From positions 1-58,005 of the forward strand of contig JBBTCO010000045.1 of assembly GCA_038043185.1 (NCBI GenBank): a DNA stretch of 58,005 nucleotides. The letters are read 5' to 3'. Position 1 is the first letter of the stretch. Each line of letters begins with the position of its first letter. The notes below the pieces were generated by a model. That model made no database searches. It was given only the letters and a program-made list of their open reading frames with translations, and was not told the DNA's origin. Origin of the DNA: UBA5009 sp038043185 (GTDB lineage: Bacteria > Bdellovibrionota > Bdellovibrionia > Bdellovibrionales > Bdellovibrionaceae). The translations under genes and the position numbers were made by a program. Below are positions 34,746 to 43,621 of this stretch, one piece after another.

Positions 34746-35740
34746 AGAACCTCGGACATTTGTTTCTTAGCACTTTCAGTAAGGACGCGACCCCGCTGCG
34801 TTTTTTGGATGTAACCTTCTTGAATAAGAAAAGGTTCATAAACTTCTTCAAGAGTATCTTTTTCTTCGCTCAAGGCCGCAGACAATGTTTCGATGCCGAC
34901 AGGGCCACCTTGATATTTTTCATAGATCAATTGCAGAATTCGACGATCCATTGGGTCCAAGCCAAATTGATCCACGCCCAATTGATCAAGAGCATAAGAG
35001 GCCATTTCCGCATCAATCACACCGTTGCCTTTAACTTGAGCGTAATCACGGACTCGCTTTAGTAAACGATTAGCGATACGCGGAGTGCCCCGAGAACGAC
35101 GTGAAATCACTTCGGCTCCGCCTTCATGAGTAGAGACTCCCAGTAACACTGCGGAACGTACAAGAATTTTTTGGAGAGCAGATTTATCATAAAAATTTAA
35201 TCTTTCAACGATACCAAAACGATCCCGAAAAGGAGCATTTAATAAGCCTGCTCGAGTTGTTGCTCCGATTAAAGTGAAAGGAGCTAACTGAAATTTCATC
35301 GGCCGTGCTCCTAATCCTTCACCCGTCATAATGTCGATATAATAATCTTCCATGGCCGTATAAAGATATTCTTCCAGCGAACGGTGCAAACGATGGATTT
35401 CATCAAGAAACAATACCGAAAAGGGCTGAAGACTTGTCAGCAGCGCTGCTAAATCCCCTTTTTTCTCCAGAGCCGGAGCCGATGCCATTTTAAAATGAGC
35501 GCCAAGTCCCGTTGCAATCAGTTGAGCCAAAGTCGTTTTGCCAAGGCCTGGAGGACCCGAAAGCAGGACGTGATCCAAAGGTTCATTTCTTTTTTTTGCC
35601 GCTTCAATAAAAACCAAAAGTTTTTCTTTGACCTGATCTTGCCCTGGAAATTCGGAAAAACTATGAGGACGAAGTTGATTTTCCCAAACTTTTTCAGAAT
35701 CAGGCATTTGATTTTTTTCGGTTTCAAAAAGTTCGTTCAT
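34736..35740 (-). CDS. ruvB: Holliday junction helicase motor RuvB
   Basis: AAA+ ATPase that drives branch migration with RuvA. In the 334 residues: Walker A GPPGLGKTTLAQ, Walker B VLFLDEIHRL, sensor 1 LIGATTRAGLL, arginine-finger region APFRDRFGIVERL, and a C-terminal winged helix (GGPVGIETLSAALSEEKDTLEEVYEPFLIQEGYI). It begins one base after the ruvA stop; the genes are ordered ruvC-ruvA-ruvB on the minus strand. Confidence 0.98.
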   Translation of the reverse strand: MNELFETEKNQMPDSEKVWENQLRPHSFSEFPGQDQVKEKLLVFIEAAKKRNEPLDHVLLSGPPGLGKTTLAQLIATGLGAHFKMASAPALEKKGDLAALLTSLQPFSVLFLDEIHRLHRSLEEYLYTAMEDYYIDIMTGEGLGARPMKFQLAPFTLIGATTRAGLLNAPFRDRFGIVERLNFYDKSALQKILVRSAVLLGVSTHEGGAEVISRRSRGTPRIANRLLKRVRDYAQVKGNGVIDAEMASYALDQLGVDQFGLDPMDRRILQLIYEKYQGGPVGIETLSAALSEEKDTLEEVYEPFLIQEGYIQKTQRGRVLTESAKKQMSEVLCN

Positions 35741-35741
35741 T

Positions 35742-36320
35742 TTAATTTTTCGAAAGGGTCAATAAACCCTGACGAACTCCCTCTTCGATATTTACGTCTT
35801 TAGATAGGCTTGATACAAAACTATCCACGATGGATGATTTAAATCCTAAATTCACTAAAGCAAAAGAAATCTGTTGTGATTGCGTCGGGCCTGAAGACTT
35901 TTTCTTGTCATCGACTCGTACTAATTTTCCTTGCAGAGTTAAAATAATTTGTTCGGCCGTTTTCTTTCCCACTTTAGGCAAGCTCGATAAAGCTTTAGCG
36001 TCACCCTTTTCAATAAATTCATAAATTTGCGACCAAGGTGCTCCTGATAAAATGGATAAAGCCACACGCGGACCAATTCCATTCACTTTCAAAAAAGAAA
36101 GAAACAAAGCTTTCTCTTCGGCATGAAGAAAAGCGAACAGTTGCAATTGATCTTCACGCACATGAGTGTAGATCAACAAAGATACGGTTTGATCTTTCAG
36201 ACTTTGCAGTTGATCCATGGTTTGCAAAGAGGCCGCAGCTTCGTAGCCAACCCCATTCACATCAATGATCAAATGGTCCGTTGTCGTTTCAACCAATTGT
36301 CCTTTCAAATAACCGATCAT
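35742..36320 (-). CDS. ruvA: Holliday junction-binding protein RuvA
   Basis: Tetrameric junction-recognition subunit, 192 residues. N-terminal OB-fold MIGYLKGQLVETTTDHLIIDVNGVGYE; tandem helix-hairpin-helix FLKVNGIGPRVALSIL and LPKVGKKTAEQIILTL; acid spacer; C-terminal domain III that contacts RuvB. GAGGAAGT precedes the ATG. It lies 13 bases downstream of ruvC. Confidence 0.97.
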   Translation of the reverse strand: MIGYLKGQLVETTTDHLIIDVNGVGYEAAASLQTMDQLQSLKDQTVSLLIYTHVREDQLQLFAFLHAEEKALFLSFLKVNGIGPRVALSILSGAPWSQIYEFIEKGDAKALSSLPKVGKKTAEQIILTLQGKLVRVDDKKKSSGPTQSQQISFALVNLGFKSSIVDSFVSSLSKDVNIEEGVRQGLLTLSKN

Positions 36321-36333
36321 ACTTCCTCACTTA

Positions 36334-36855
36334 TCAAATTTGGACAGACCTTCGAATTAAGTTTTGCAGTTGCAGTTTCTGACAGTGAAAATACGCCAAG
36401 GCTAAAGCGTCTGAAGCATCGTAAGACTTCTCGAAACCGGTCCCTTTGGGGACTTTAAGAAGGCGATGAACAACAGCCATAACTTCGGCCTTTTCTGCAG
36501 CTCCATTACCCGTAACACCTTTTTTTACTTCGCGTGAGGCGTATTCATGGAATTCACACCCCATCAGGGTCGATTCATAAACTGCGACTCCGCGAGCATG
36601 CCCAAGTTTAAAGGCACTGTCAGCATTTCGTCCCAAGAAAACTCGCTCTATTGCAACATGTTGCGGTCGATACTCGATTAAAATTTTTCGCAATTCCTGC
36701 CCGAGTAAAGCCAAACGTTGAGTGAAATCTGGATTTTCTGAAAAAAGATTAAAAGCGCCATGCCTTAAATAAGAAACTGCACCACCATCAAATTCAACAA
36801 TTCCAAATCCAGTTACACGAGAACCAGGATCCAAGCCAAGAATACGTATCTTCAT
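36334..36855 (-). CDS. ruvC: Holliday junction resolvase RuvC
   Basis: Endonuclease that cuts Holliday junctions. The 173 residues contain the acidic metal site: ILGLDPGSRVTGFGI (first Asp), VAIERVFLGRN (Glu) and the C-terminal SYDASDALALAYFH (two Asp). The ATG at 36855 starts directly at the domain; 14 extra residues to 36897 have no family match. First gene of the ruv cluster, divergent from the TPR gene at 36935. Confidence 0.95.
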   Translation of the reverse strand: MKIRILGLDPGSRVTGFGIVEFDGGAVSYLRHGAFNLFSENPDFTQRLALLGQELRKILIEYRPQHVAIERVFLGRNADSAFKLGHARGVAVYESTLMGCEFHEYASREVKKGVTGNGAAEKAEVMAVVHRLLKVPKGTGFEKSYDASDALALAYFHCQKLQLQNLIRRSVQI

Positions 36856-36934
36856 CTTTTCATTTGAAAAGGAAGTTGCTGCTGGGTCAACGAACATCGT
36901 TGAAAATTACTTTTTTGAGTGACATGATGCGGAT

Positions 36935-37783
36935 ATGTCCAAGTATGATTCAATGGTGATCGAAAAATATCGCCAATTACTTAAAAAAGATCCGACTTCC
37001 CAAGCCTTTGCGCCTTTGGCCGATGCACACCGTGAAGCCGGCGACTTGGTTTTAGCCGAAAAGATTGCCCGCGAAGGTTTGCACCGCCATCCCGATTTTG
37101 CCGCTGGTCTTATTGTTTTAGCTAAAATTCTGAAAGACCAAAAAAAGTTGGACGAAGCACTTACAATTATAAAAAAGGCATCGCAATTGTCTACAGACAA
37201 TCTTTTAGCTCATCAGCTGGAAGGCGATATTTTATTAGATATTAAAAAGCCCCACGAAGCCTTAAAAGCTTATAAAATGGTGCTTTTTTTAAATCCGCAA
37301 TCTGTTAAAGCGCGAAAAATTGTGCAAAAATTAGAAAGCCTAACCGCGGCCGATTACGAAGAAGATGTCTTTGCGATGACCAAGCTTGAACCCTTGAACT
37401 TGCATTCGGCTCCACCTGTGACAGCGGAAGTTTCGATCACAAAATCAAAGAGCATAAGCGATCTTCCTGCGCTCACTTTGACCCGTTCTTTGCAAAGAAC
37501 GCTGTCGCTTTTAGATGCTTTTATAGTCAGAAATGATCTTACCAAAGCTCATGAAATTTTAGCCCAATCCAAGCTGGAATTTGGCTCACAAGTCGAACTG
37601 GATAAAAGAGAAAAAATACTTCGCAGTCGTAACCAAACCGCACTTTTAGTTGGCAACGAACGCCCTTCTGAAGCCCAAATTATCCAGCCTCGAATGTCCC
37701 GCGAAAAGGAAATTGCTCAGTTAAAATTAGAAAAACTACGCATGCTGCTTCGCAAAATTGAAGAGCATAAATCCCTTATTTGA
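36935..37783 (+). CDS. TPR-repeat protein, unknown role
   Basis: A 282-residue cytoplasmic-looking protein without a signal peptide. About four tetratricopeptide units cover residues 8-135 (AFAPLADAHREAGDLVLAEK; GLIVLAKILKDQKKLDEAL; LLAHQLEGDILLDIKKPHEAL). A linker rich in Ser/Thr/Leu and a charged C-terminal helix (QLKLEKLRMLLRKIEEHK) follow. It probably mediates protein contacts; no partner is identified. It is divergent from ruvC and followed by the long-hairpin element. Confidence 0.75.
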   Translation: MSKYDSMVIEKYRQLLKKDPTSQAFAPLADAHREAGDLVLAEKIAREGLHRHPDFAAGLIVLAKILKDQKKLDEALTIIKKASQLSTDNLLAHQLEGDILLDIKKPHEALKAYKMVLFLNPQSVKARKIVQKLESLTAADYEEDVFAMTKLEPLNLHSAPPVTAEVSITKSKSISDLPALTLTRSLQRTLSLLDAFIVRNDLTKAHEILAQSKLEFGSQVELDKREKILRSRNQTALLVGNERPSEAQIIQPRMSREKEIAQLKLEKLRMLLRKIEEHKSLI

Positions 37784-37813
37784 CAGTCTTACCCAAATCA
37801 AGTTTATTAGAGA

Positions 37814-37937
37814 GAAGCGGTCTCAATAAATAGTGATCCTTCGTTGCCTTCGTCGGATTCTCCCTGCGACGCACAGGAAGTGCGCCTCAGTCGAATCCTC
37901 CTTGTCGCCTCGGCTGACTATTTATTGAGACCGCTTC
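37814..37937. repeat. Long-hairpin intergenic element
   Basis: The ends 37814-37834 and 37917-37937 are perfect 21-base inverted repeats. The 82-base interior is itself structured: GGATTC (near 37855) pairs with GAATCC (near 37893), and inside this GCAC pairs with GTGC. The whole 124 bases could fold as one long cruciform or RNA hairpin. It sits between a TPR gene and efp. The flanks show no obvious target-site duplication. It resembles a MITE or REP-like element in form; the function is unknown. Confidence 0.85.
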
Positions 37938-37968
37938 CAGGTGTGCTTAAATTTAGCGAAGGATTTTT

Positions 37969-38535
37969 ATGTATGAAACTGCTGATTTCAAAAAAGGCCT
38001 AAAAATTTTAATGGAAGATTCTCCTTTCGTTATTGTCGATTTTCAACATGTAAAGCCGGGAAAAGGAAATCAGTTCACGCGTACTAAACTTCGCAATTTG
38101 CTAACAGGACAAAATCGCGAGTTGACCATTAAATCGGGTGAAAAATTTGGTGTTCCTAATATTGAAATCAAAGAGATGTCTTATCTCTACAAAGATGAAA
38201 ATGGTTTTAATTTTATGGACCAGACTAACTACGAGCAAATCATGATGACTCCCAATGAAGTGGGCGAGGAATCTAATTATCTCACCGAGAATTTGAAGGT
38301 CATGGTCATGATTTTCAACGAACGTCCAGTTGGCATCGAAGTTCCTAAAGCAGTAAACCTAAAAGTTGCAAAATCTGATCCTGGAATTAAAGGTGATCGC
38401 GTTTCTGGAGCCACAAAACCCGCAATTATGGAGTCTGGTCTAGTTGTTCAGGTGCCTCTCCATATTTCCGAAGGCGATGTGCTCAGGATTGACACCTCGA
38501 CTGGCCATTATGTTGAGCGAGTAAATCAGAAGTAA
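37969..38535 (+). CDS. efp: Elongation factor P
   Basis: Rescues ribosomes stalled at polyproline. At 188 residues it is the usual length, with three beta-barrel domains. The modified-lysine loop reads HVKPGKGNQF with K32 at the tip, the form lysylated by EpmA in many bacteria (no epmA or epmB is in the window). The C-terminal GLVVQVPLHISEGDVLRIDTSTGHYVERV is a standard EF-P signature. AAGGAT precedes the ATG. The long-hairpin element ends 31 bases upstream and would be in its leader or promoter. Proline-rich tails in neighbours such as PBP2 are likely clients. Confidence 0.97.
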   Translation: MYETADFKKGLKILMEDSPFVIVDFQHVKPGKGNQFTRTKLRNLLTGQNRELTIKSGEKFGVPNIEIKEMSYLYKDENGFNFMDQTNYEQIMMTPNEVGEESNYLTENLKVMVMIFNERPVGIEVPKAVNLKVAKSDPGIKGDRVSGATKPAIMESGLVVQVPLHISEGDVLRIDTSTGHYVERVNQK

Positions 38536-38627
38536 AACTGGATACTAACGCAGCGAATTAAGTCTCCTGATTCATTACAAAAGACGTCAAAATAAGAGTT
38601 TGGAAATATCCCTTTTGCGGAGGGTTT

Positions 38628-39665
38628 TTGTCAAGCTCGATTGAACTCGAAATTCGAACGTTTTTAAGCCAACAAATTTCGTTGGAAACGGTCGCGCGTA
38701 ACCTCATCGAAAAATTAGAAAAATCCAATTCCCATTGGTCCGAGGAAAATCTAAATTCATTCTACAATTTTCTTTTGCGCAGCGGGCAGCCCCGTCTCCT
38801 TATTGATTTTATTTTAAAGAATATAAAAGAGAAAAAATTAATCATTCCTTGGGGACACTTCATTGAAGCTGTTCAACAACTCTACGATGAGGTTCCCCCT
38901 GAACTGATTCAGCTTTTTAAAAAAGGAATCAAAGAAACCGATGGTAAATACAAAGCCTGTCAAAGTCTTCAATGGGATGCACTGATTGGCGATATGGATT
39001 CCTGGCGTTCACAAAAGAATTGGGAATTCAGCAAACGAGCGCCACTTCTTAAAAAAGAACTTCTGGAAAAACTACTGACATTAAGAACTCAACAACTGTT
39101 TGTGGCTGAAAACGAATTGCTGCGACGACTGGGCAAAATGTTTCCAGGTGATTCCGATGTTGAAAAAGAACTTCAGGACATTAAGGAGCGATACGCCTAT
39201 GAAGTCCTTAATCGTTATTCCGGATTAAAAAAGGCCGATTTAAGTTTTGAAGAAAGCAAAGAAAATTCCGTTTGTGAAATCATTTGTCAGTCCTTAATCG
39301 AAACCGCAAAGGCAAATCCTGAAATGAGTGTTGATTTGGCGATTGCTGCATTGATGCTCGAGGATTACGAGAGCTCCTATCAAATTCTGCAATACTCTGA
39401 ATTGACTACTTCCGCGATGTGGTTACAAACTGAACTTCAACTCAAAACATTACGTCATGTTGAGCTGCTTGAAGATCTTGTTCAGATTGAAATGTCTCTT
39501 TCCGACGATCCCGAAACTTTCTTTGCGACAGCCCTTTTACGAGCGCAGGCCTTTTGGGGCTTGGGACAAAAGCACACCGCCATCGAAATTCTTGAAGGTG
39601 TTTTAACCTCTCGACCTAGCTATCGATCAGCCTCTGTCCTTCTGGATCTGTGGAGGACTTTTTGA
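38628..39665 (+). CDS. Helical-repeat protein in the tamB-omp85 operon
   Basis: A 345-residue protein, all-helical by composition, with TPR-like units towards the C-terminus (FFATALLRAQAFWGLGQKHTAIEILEGVLTSRPSY). It has no signal peptide. The start is TTG preceded by GGAGGG. I do not recognise a family. Its TGA overlaps the likely TTG start of tamB, so the two are translationally coupled. This suggests a role with the outer-membrane assembly genes that follow. Confidence 0.7.
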   Translation: MSSSIELEIRTFLSQQISLETVARNLIEKLEKSNSHWSEENLNSFYNFLLRSGQPRLLIDFILKNIKEKKLIIPWGHFIEAVQQLYDEVPPELIQLFKKGIKETDGKYKACQSLQWDALIGDMDSWRSQKNWEFSKRAPLLKKELLEKLLTLRTQQLFVAENELLRRLGKMFPGDSDVEKELQDIKERYAYEVLNRYSGLKKADLSFEESKENSVCEIICQSLIETAKANPEMSVDLAIAALMLEDYESSYQILQYSELTTSAMWLQTELQLKTLRHVELLEDLVQIEMSLSDDPETFFATALLRAQAFWGLGQKHTAIEILEGVLTSRPSYRSASVLLDLWRTF

Positions 39666-42600
39666 GAAGAATATTTTGGATTCTCATTACTCCCATTTTT
39701 TTCTTTTTGATTTTTGCGACCTTGTTCAATTTTATTCTATGGCCTAAAATCGCAGTATTTATTCAGCAAGAAGTGAAAAAATATTCTGAAATAGAATCGC
39801 AAATTCCTGTTCTTATTCAAATTGGTGAAGTTAAAATGCGTTGGCTTCGTCCCGCTTTAATCCTAGGAAGCGTTTCAATTCAACCTAAAAAAGAAATTGA
39901 AAAAATCTTATCACCCACTGAAATCGAAGAAATTCGATTGCAAATCGACCCCTTTCAAATTTTGCTTGGTCGACTGACTTTATCGGCATTAACGATCGAC
40001 GGTATTAAATCCGAGCTCAATATTGACCCATTAATGGAAGGAAACTCTCGGGGGCAAGAACTCCCACTGGAAAAAGTATTCAAAAAATTAGACCAAGTCC
40101 CGGTGGATCGTTTTTTCTTAGAAAAAATAAACATAAGTTTAAATTCTAAAAATTTTGGAGGTAGCTTAACTCTGAAAGATTCCAGTCTCGGCTTGCTTTT
40201 TCAACCCCGAAAATTACAGATTCGCACCTCGATAAAACAAGCTGAAATGGATTTTAAAAAATATGGCAAAGGTAGCCTTGGCATTGAAACTCTTCTGCAA
40301 TTGACTCCGAAAGCACTTAAGATTTTACAATTTGAAACCTCGCTCAATAAAAATAAAATTAATGTTGAAGGGCAACTGGATAATTTTCATCGCATTCAAC
40401 TTCATCCTAAAGGCACATTAAATGTTAAAACCTCCCTTGATCTTTCCGATCTGTTTCAACAAATTAAAAGCATCAACTCTAGCTGGAAGCTTCCTCCGAT
40501 TGAAGGCGAAGTGCATTCTGATGGGCAAATTAAAATCGATACCTTTGATCAGTTGTCTGGCGAATTTCACTTCAACACTCGTGATGTTAAAGTCCAAGCT
40601 TTTGAAATCGGCAACGCCCAACTTTCCGGCGAGTTTAAAAATCGCAGTTTAATCATCAATAAAATTGAAGCTGTTCACCCGGCCGGACGTGTGGTTCTGA
40701 AAAAAACAGATCTTGAGCTCACCCAAGAGTTTAAATTTAAAACAGAAGTGGAAATACAAGACCTTGATTTGCAAAAACTTTTTCAAACTTTACGTCTTAA
40801 AAACGTTCCTGTGGAAGTTATGATTCAGGGACAGCTTCCTTGTACGGGAAAATTGGATCCCTTCCTTGCGAATTGCGAAGGTTGGATTAATGGAAAAAAT
40901 ATTCATGTCAACAGCAAGGGCAACTTCAGCGGAAAACCCATCGTTAGGGTTGATGAAATTGCTGGAGTCGGTAAATTAGAAGTCGATATGAAACAAGTTA
41001 GTTACAAAGCAGATGTGAAGGTTGCAAATGATGTTGGTCAAACCGACGGTGTTATTATTTTTAATGAAGGTTTTAAAATAAATTACAAAACACCTGAATT
41101 ATCTTTTGATAATATTAAAAGTTTGGCGAATTTGAATCTTCATGGGCTCACTTCTATTGAAGGCTCCACCCAAGGAAATTCCCACGCCGCGACTTTCACT
41201 ATGAATCTACACACGAAACGTTTTGAATTCGAGAATTACCAATTGGGAGATTTTTCTACACAATTGGCCTACAAAGAAGGACATCTTACTCTGAAAGAAA
41301 TTGAAGGCCTCTTGAGTCGCTCTTCATTTCAAGGTCAACTCGATATTAATTTTCATAATAATGAAATCATGGGACAAATGGATTTCCCACGAACCGATTT
41401 AGCTGATGTAGCTTGGATTTTTGATCAGGTTTATCAATTTCCCTTATCCGTCAATGGCGCTGGTCAAGCTCGACTTCGATTTGAAGGACCACTTAATTTT
41501 TGGAAACTTAATTACAAAGTTGAATCTAATTTTACCAATGGAAAAATTGGCACAGAAAGTTTTGGAAAAATTCAATTCAATGCTTCGGCCTTAGATGGAA
41601 ATATTAAAACTGATCTGGTTGAAATCCACAAAAATAATTCCGTGTTTAAAATTAACGGGCAAGTCAGTTCGACGCAAAAATTAAAACTTTCTGGACGTGC
41701 TGAAAAATTAAAATTAGATGAATCTGAACTCATCAATGGTATCAACAGCAATATTTTTGGTCTTCTTGATTTCACGGCTGACCTGGGTGGCTCGATCACA
41801 GAACCCCGCCTGGATATTCAGGGAAAAATCACCGAAACCGTTATTGATGAGCAGGAGGTTCCCGAAAGTCATTTTAGCTTGAAAGTGGATCGCCACGCCA
41901 TCGAAGCTAAAAGCCAACTTTTTGGGGAACGCATTTCTGGCGAAATTCAATGGCCATTTAAAACTGGCAATATCCCATTAAAGGTGGATTTAAAAACAAG
42001 AGATTGGAATTTCACTCAAATTCTTTCTTTGTTTGATGCCAGCTTTTTACAAAATGAATACCAATCTCAGTTATCCAGCGATATCAATTTGACTTCAGAC
42101 AATGGCGACCTTTTTAAATCCACTGGAAAAATTAAAATAATTAATGCCTTCATAAAAAGAGGTCCGCTGACTTTACAAAATTCAGGATTAATCGAAATTA
42201 ACGCTAACAATGGCAAAATAAGTTTGAAAAACTTTGATTTGAAGGGGCAGGATAATTTTCTTCAATTAAGCGGAGATGACTTCACCCTGGATCAATTAAA
42301 TTTACAACTTAAAGCCAATGTTGAACTCAGGCTTATACATATGTTTTTGCCGTTTTTAGAAGACCTCGGAGGGCCGGCAAAAGGCACGGCGTCCATCGTC
42401 GGCTCCATTTTTAAACCTCAATTGCTAGGTAATGCCGAACTTCATGATGTGTTTATAAAACTCAAAGGCTTTCCACATCCCATCGAAAAAATAAATACCG
42501 AAGTGCTTTTTTCCCACTCAAAAGTAATTGTTCAAGACATCAAAGCTCAATTGGCTGGTGGGTCAATCACAGGCTCGGGCGAATTGCAGATTCAAGGCTG

Positions 42601-43621
42601 GCGAGATTTTCCGACAAACCTGAAATTAGTTGCCGAGGGCATTAGTCTTAATATCCCAGATAAAGTGAAGTCCACTGGGAATGCGGAACTTAATTTTACA
42701 GGTCATTGGTTTCCTTTTTTGTTATCGGGAACTTACAAAATAACCTCGGCTCTTTTTGAAAAAGAGTTTAGTGAAGATGGCAATAGCTTAGGCTCAACAC
42801 GACAAAGTAATTATCTACCAAAATTATTGAAGGAAAATACTTTTGAACCTCTGTTAGTTGATTTGCAAGTTATCCTTGGAAAAAGCATCGAAGTAAAAAA
42901 TTCAAAAATGGAAGGCTTTGTCTCTGGTCAAATCCAAGTGCGTGGGCCACCCAATCGTCCGATATTGCTTGGCAAAATAAATATAGAAAAAAATACGAAA
43001 CTTGTATTTAAAGACAAGATTTTTGAAATGCAATCCGGAAGTGTAAACTTTAATAACCCAACAGAAATCAACCCTGAGCTGTACATATCTGCACAAGCTC
43101 GTGTCGACGAGTACGACGTCAGTTTACTTGTTCAAGGTCAGGCAAAATCTCCGAATATCCACTTGACCAGCATGCCACCATTGCCCGAATCGGAAATAGT
43201 TTCCCTGCTTGCTTTAGGGATCACTTCACAGCGATTAGAAAAAAACACTCAGTCTCGAGATCAGATGGCACAAGCAGGTCTTGAGTTCGGAGCGGCGGTT
43301 TTGTCTCAGACCCAAATCAATCGAACTCTTCAAGATTACGGCTTCGCTCTGCAACTTTCGAATGCTTATGATCCAACCCGAAATATCAGTGTTCCAAAAG
43401 CAATTATTACAAAAAAGCTAAATAAAAAATTGGCCGTGTCGGTCAGTCGTACGCTGAAGGGAGCTTCAACACAAGAGGCAAAATTGCAGTATTTAATTAA
43501 CTCAAATATTTCTGCTAACTTATCAGGAGAGTTCAAAGAAGTAGATAGCACGACAGGAATACAAAAAGATTCTGAATCTATTTTAGGTCTCGATCTTGTC
43601 TACAAGAAGGGGTTTAAATGA
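39662..43621 (+). CDS. tamB: TamB-like translocation/assembly protein
   Basis: A 1319-residue AsmA/TamB-type protein. One N-terminal membrane anchor (IFWILITPIFFFLIFATLFNFILW) is followed by about 1200 residues of repetitive beta structure of the kind that forms lipid-conducting troughs. The C-terminus carries the DUF490 signature, including PPLPESEIVSLLALGITSQ and GAAVLSQTQINRTLQDYG. TamB-like proteins bridge the two membranes in phospholipid transport or OMP assembly. A TTG at 39662 with GGAGG five bases upstream is the better start; GTG 39650 would overlap the upstream gene further. Its stop overlaps the omp85 ATG (ATGA). Confidence 0.9.
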   Translation: MRRIFWILITPIFFFLIFATLFNFILWPKIAVFIQQEVKKYSEIESQIPVLIQIGEVKMRWLRPALILGSVSIQPKKEIEKILSPTEIEEIRLQIDPFQILLGRLTLSALTIDGIKSELNIDPLMEGNSRGQELPLEKVFKKLDQVPVDRFFLEKINISLNSKNFGGSLTLKDSSLGLLFQPRKLQIRTSIKQAEMDFKKYGKGSLGIETLLQLTPKALKILQFETSLNKNKINVEGQLDNFHRIQLHPKGTLNVKTSLDLSDLFQQIKSINSSWKLPPIEGEVHSDGQIKIDTFDQLSGEFHFNTRDVKVQAFEIGNAQLSGEFKNRSLIINKIEAVHPAGRVVLKKTDLELTQEFKFKTEVEIQDLDLQKLFQTLRLKNVPVEVMIQGQLPCTGKLDPFLANCEGWINGKNIHVNSKGNFSGKPIVRVDEIAGVGKLEVDMKQVSYKADVKVANDVGQTDGVIIFNEGFKINYKTPELSFDNIKSLANLNLHGLTSIEGSTQGNSHAATFTMNLHTKRFEFENYQLGDFSTQLAYKEGHLTLKEIEGLLSRSSFQGQLDINFHNNEIMGQMDFPRTDLADVAWIFDQVYQFPLSVNGAGQARLRFEGPLNFWKLNYKVESNFTNGKIGTESFGKIQFNASALDGNIKTDLVEIHKNNSVFKINGQVSSTQKLKLSGRAEKLKLDESELINGINSNIFGLLDFTADLGGSITEPRLDIQGKITETVIDEQEVPESHFSLKVDRHAIEAKSQLFGERISGEIQWPFKTGNIPLKVDLKTRDWNFTQILSLFDASFLQNEYQSQLSSDINLTSDNGDLFKSTGKIKIINAFIKRGPLTLQNSGLIEINANNGKISLKNFDLKGQDNFLQLSGDDFTLDQLNLQLKANVELRLIHMFLPFLEDLGGPAKGTASIVGSIFKPQLLGNAELHDVFIKLKGFPHPIEKINTEVLFSHSKVIVQDIKAQLAGGSITGSGELQIQGWRDFPTNLKLVAEGISLNIPDKVKSTGNAELNFTGHWFPFLLSGTYKITSALFEKEFSEDGNSLGSTRQSNYLPKLLKENTFEPLLVDLQVILGKSIEVKNSKMEGFVSGQIQVRGPPNRPILLGKINIEKNTKLVFKDKIFEMQSGSVNFNNPTEINPELYISAQARVDEYDVSLLVQGQAKSPNIHLTSMPPLPESEIVSLLALGITSQRLEKNTQSRDQMAQAGLEFGAAVLSQTQINRTLQDYGFALQLSNAYDPTRNISVPKAIITKKLNKKLAVSVSRTLKGASTQEAKLQYLINSNISANLSGEFKEVDSTTGIQKDSESILGLDLVYKKGFK

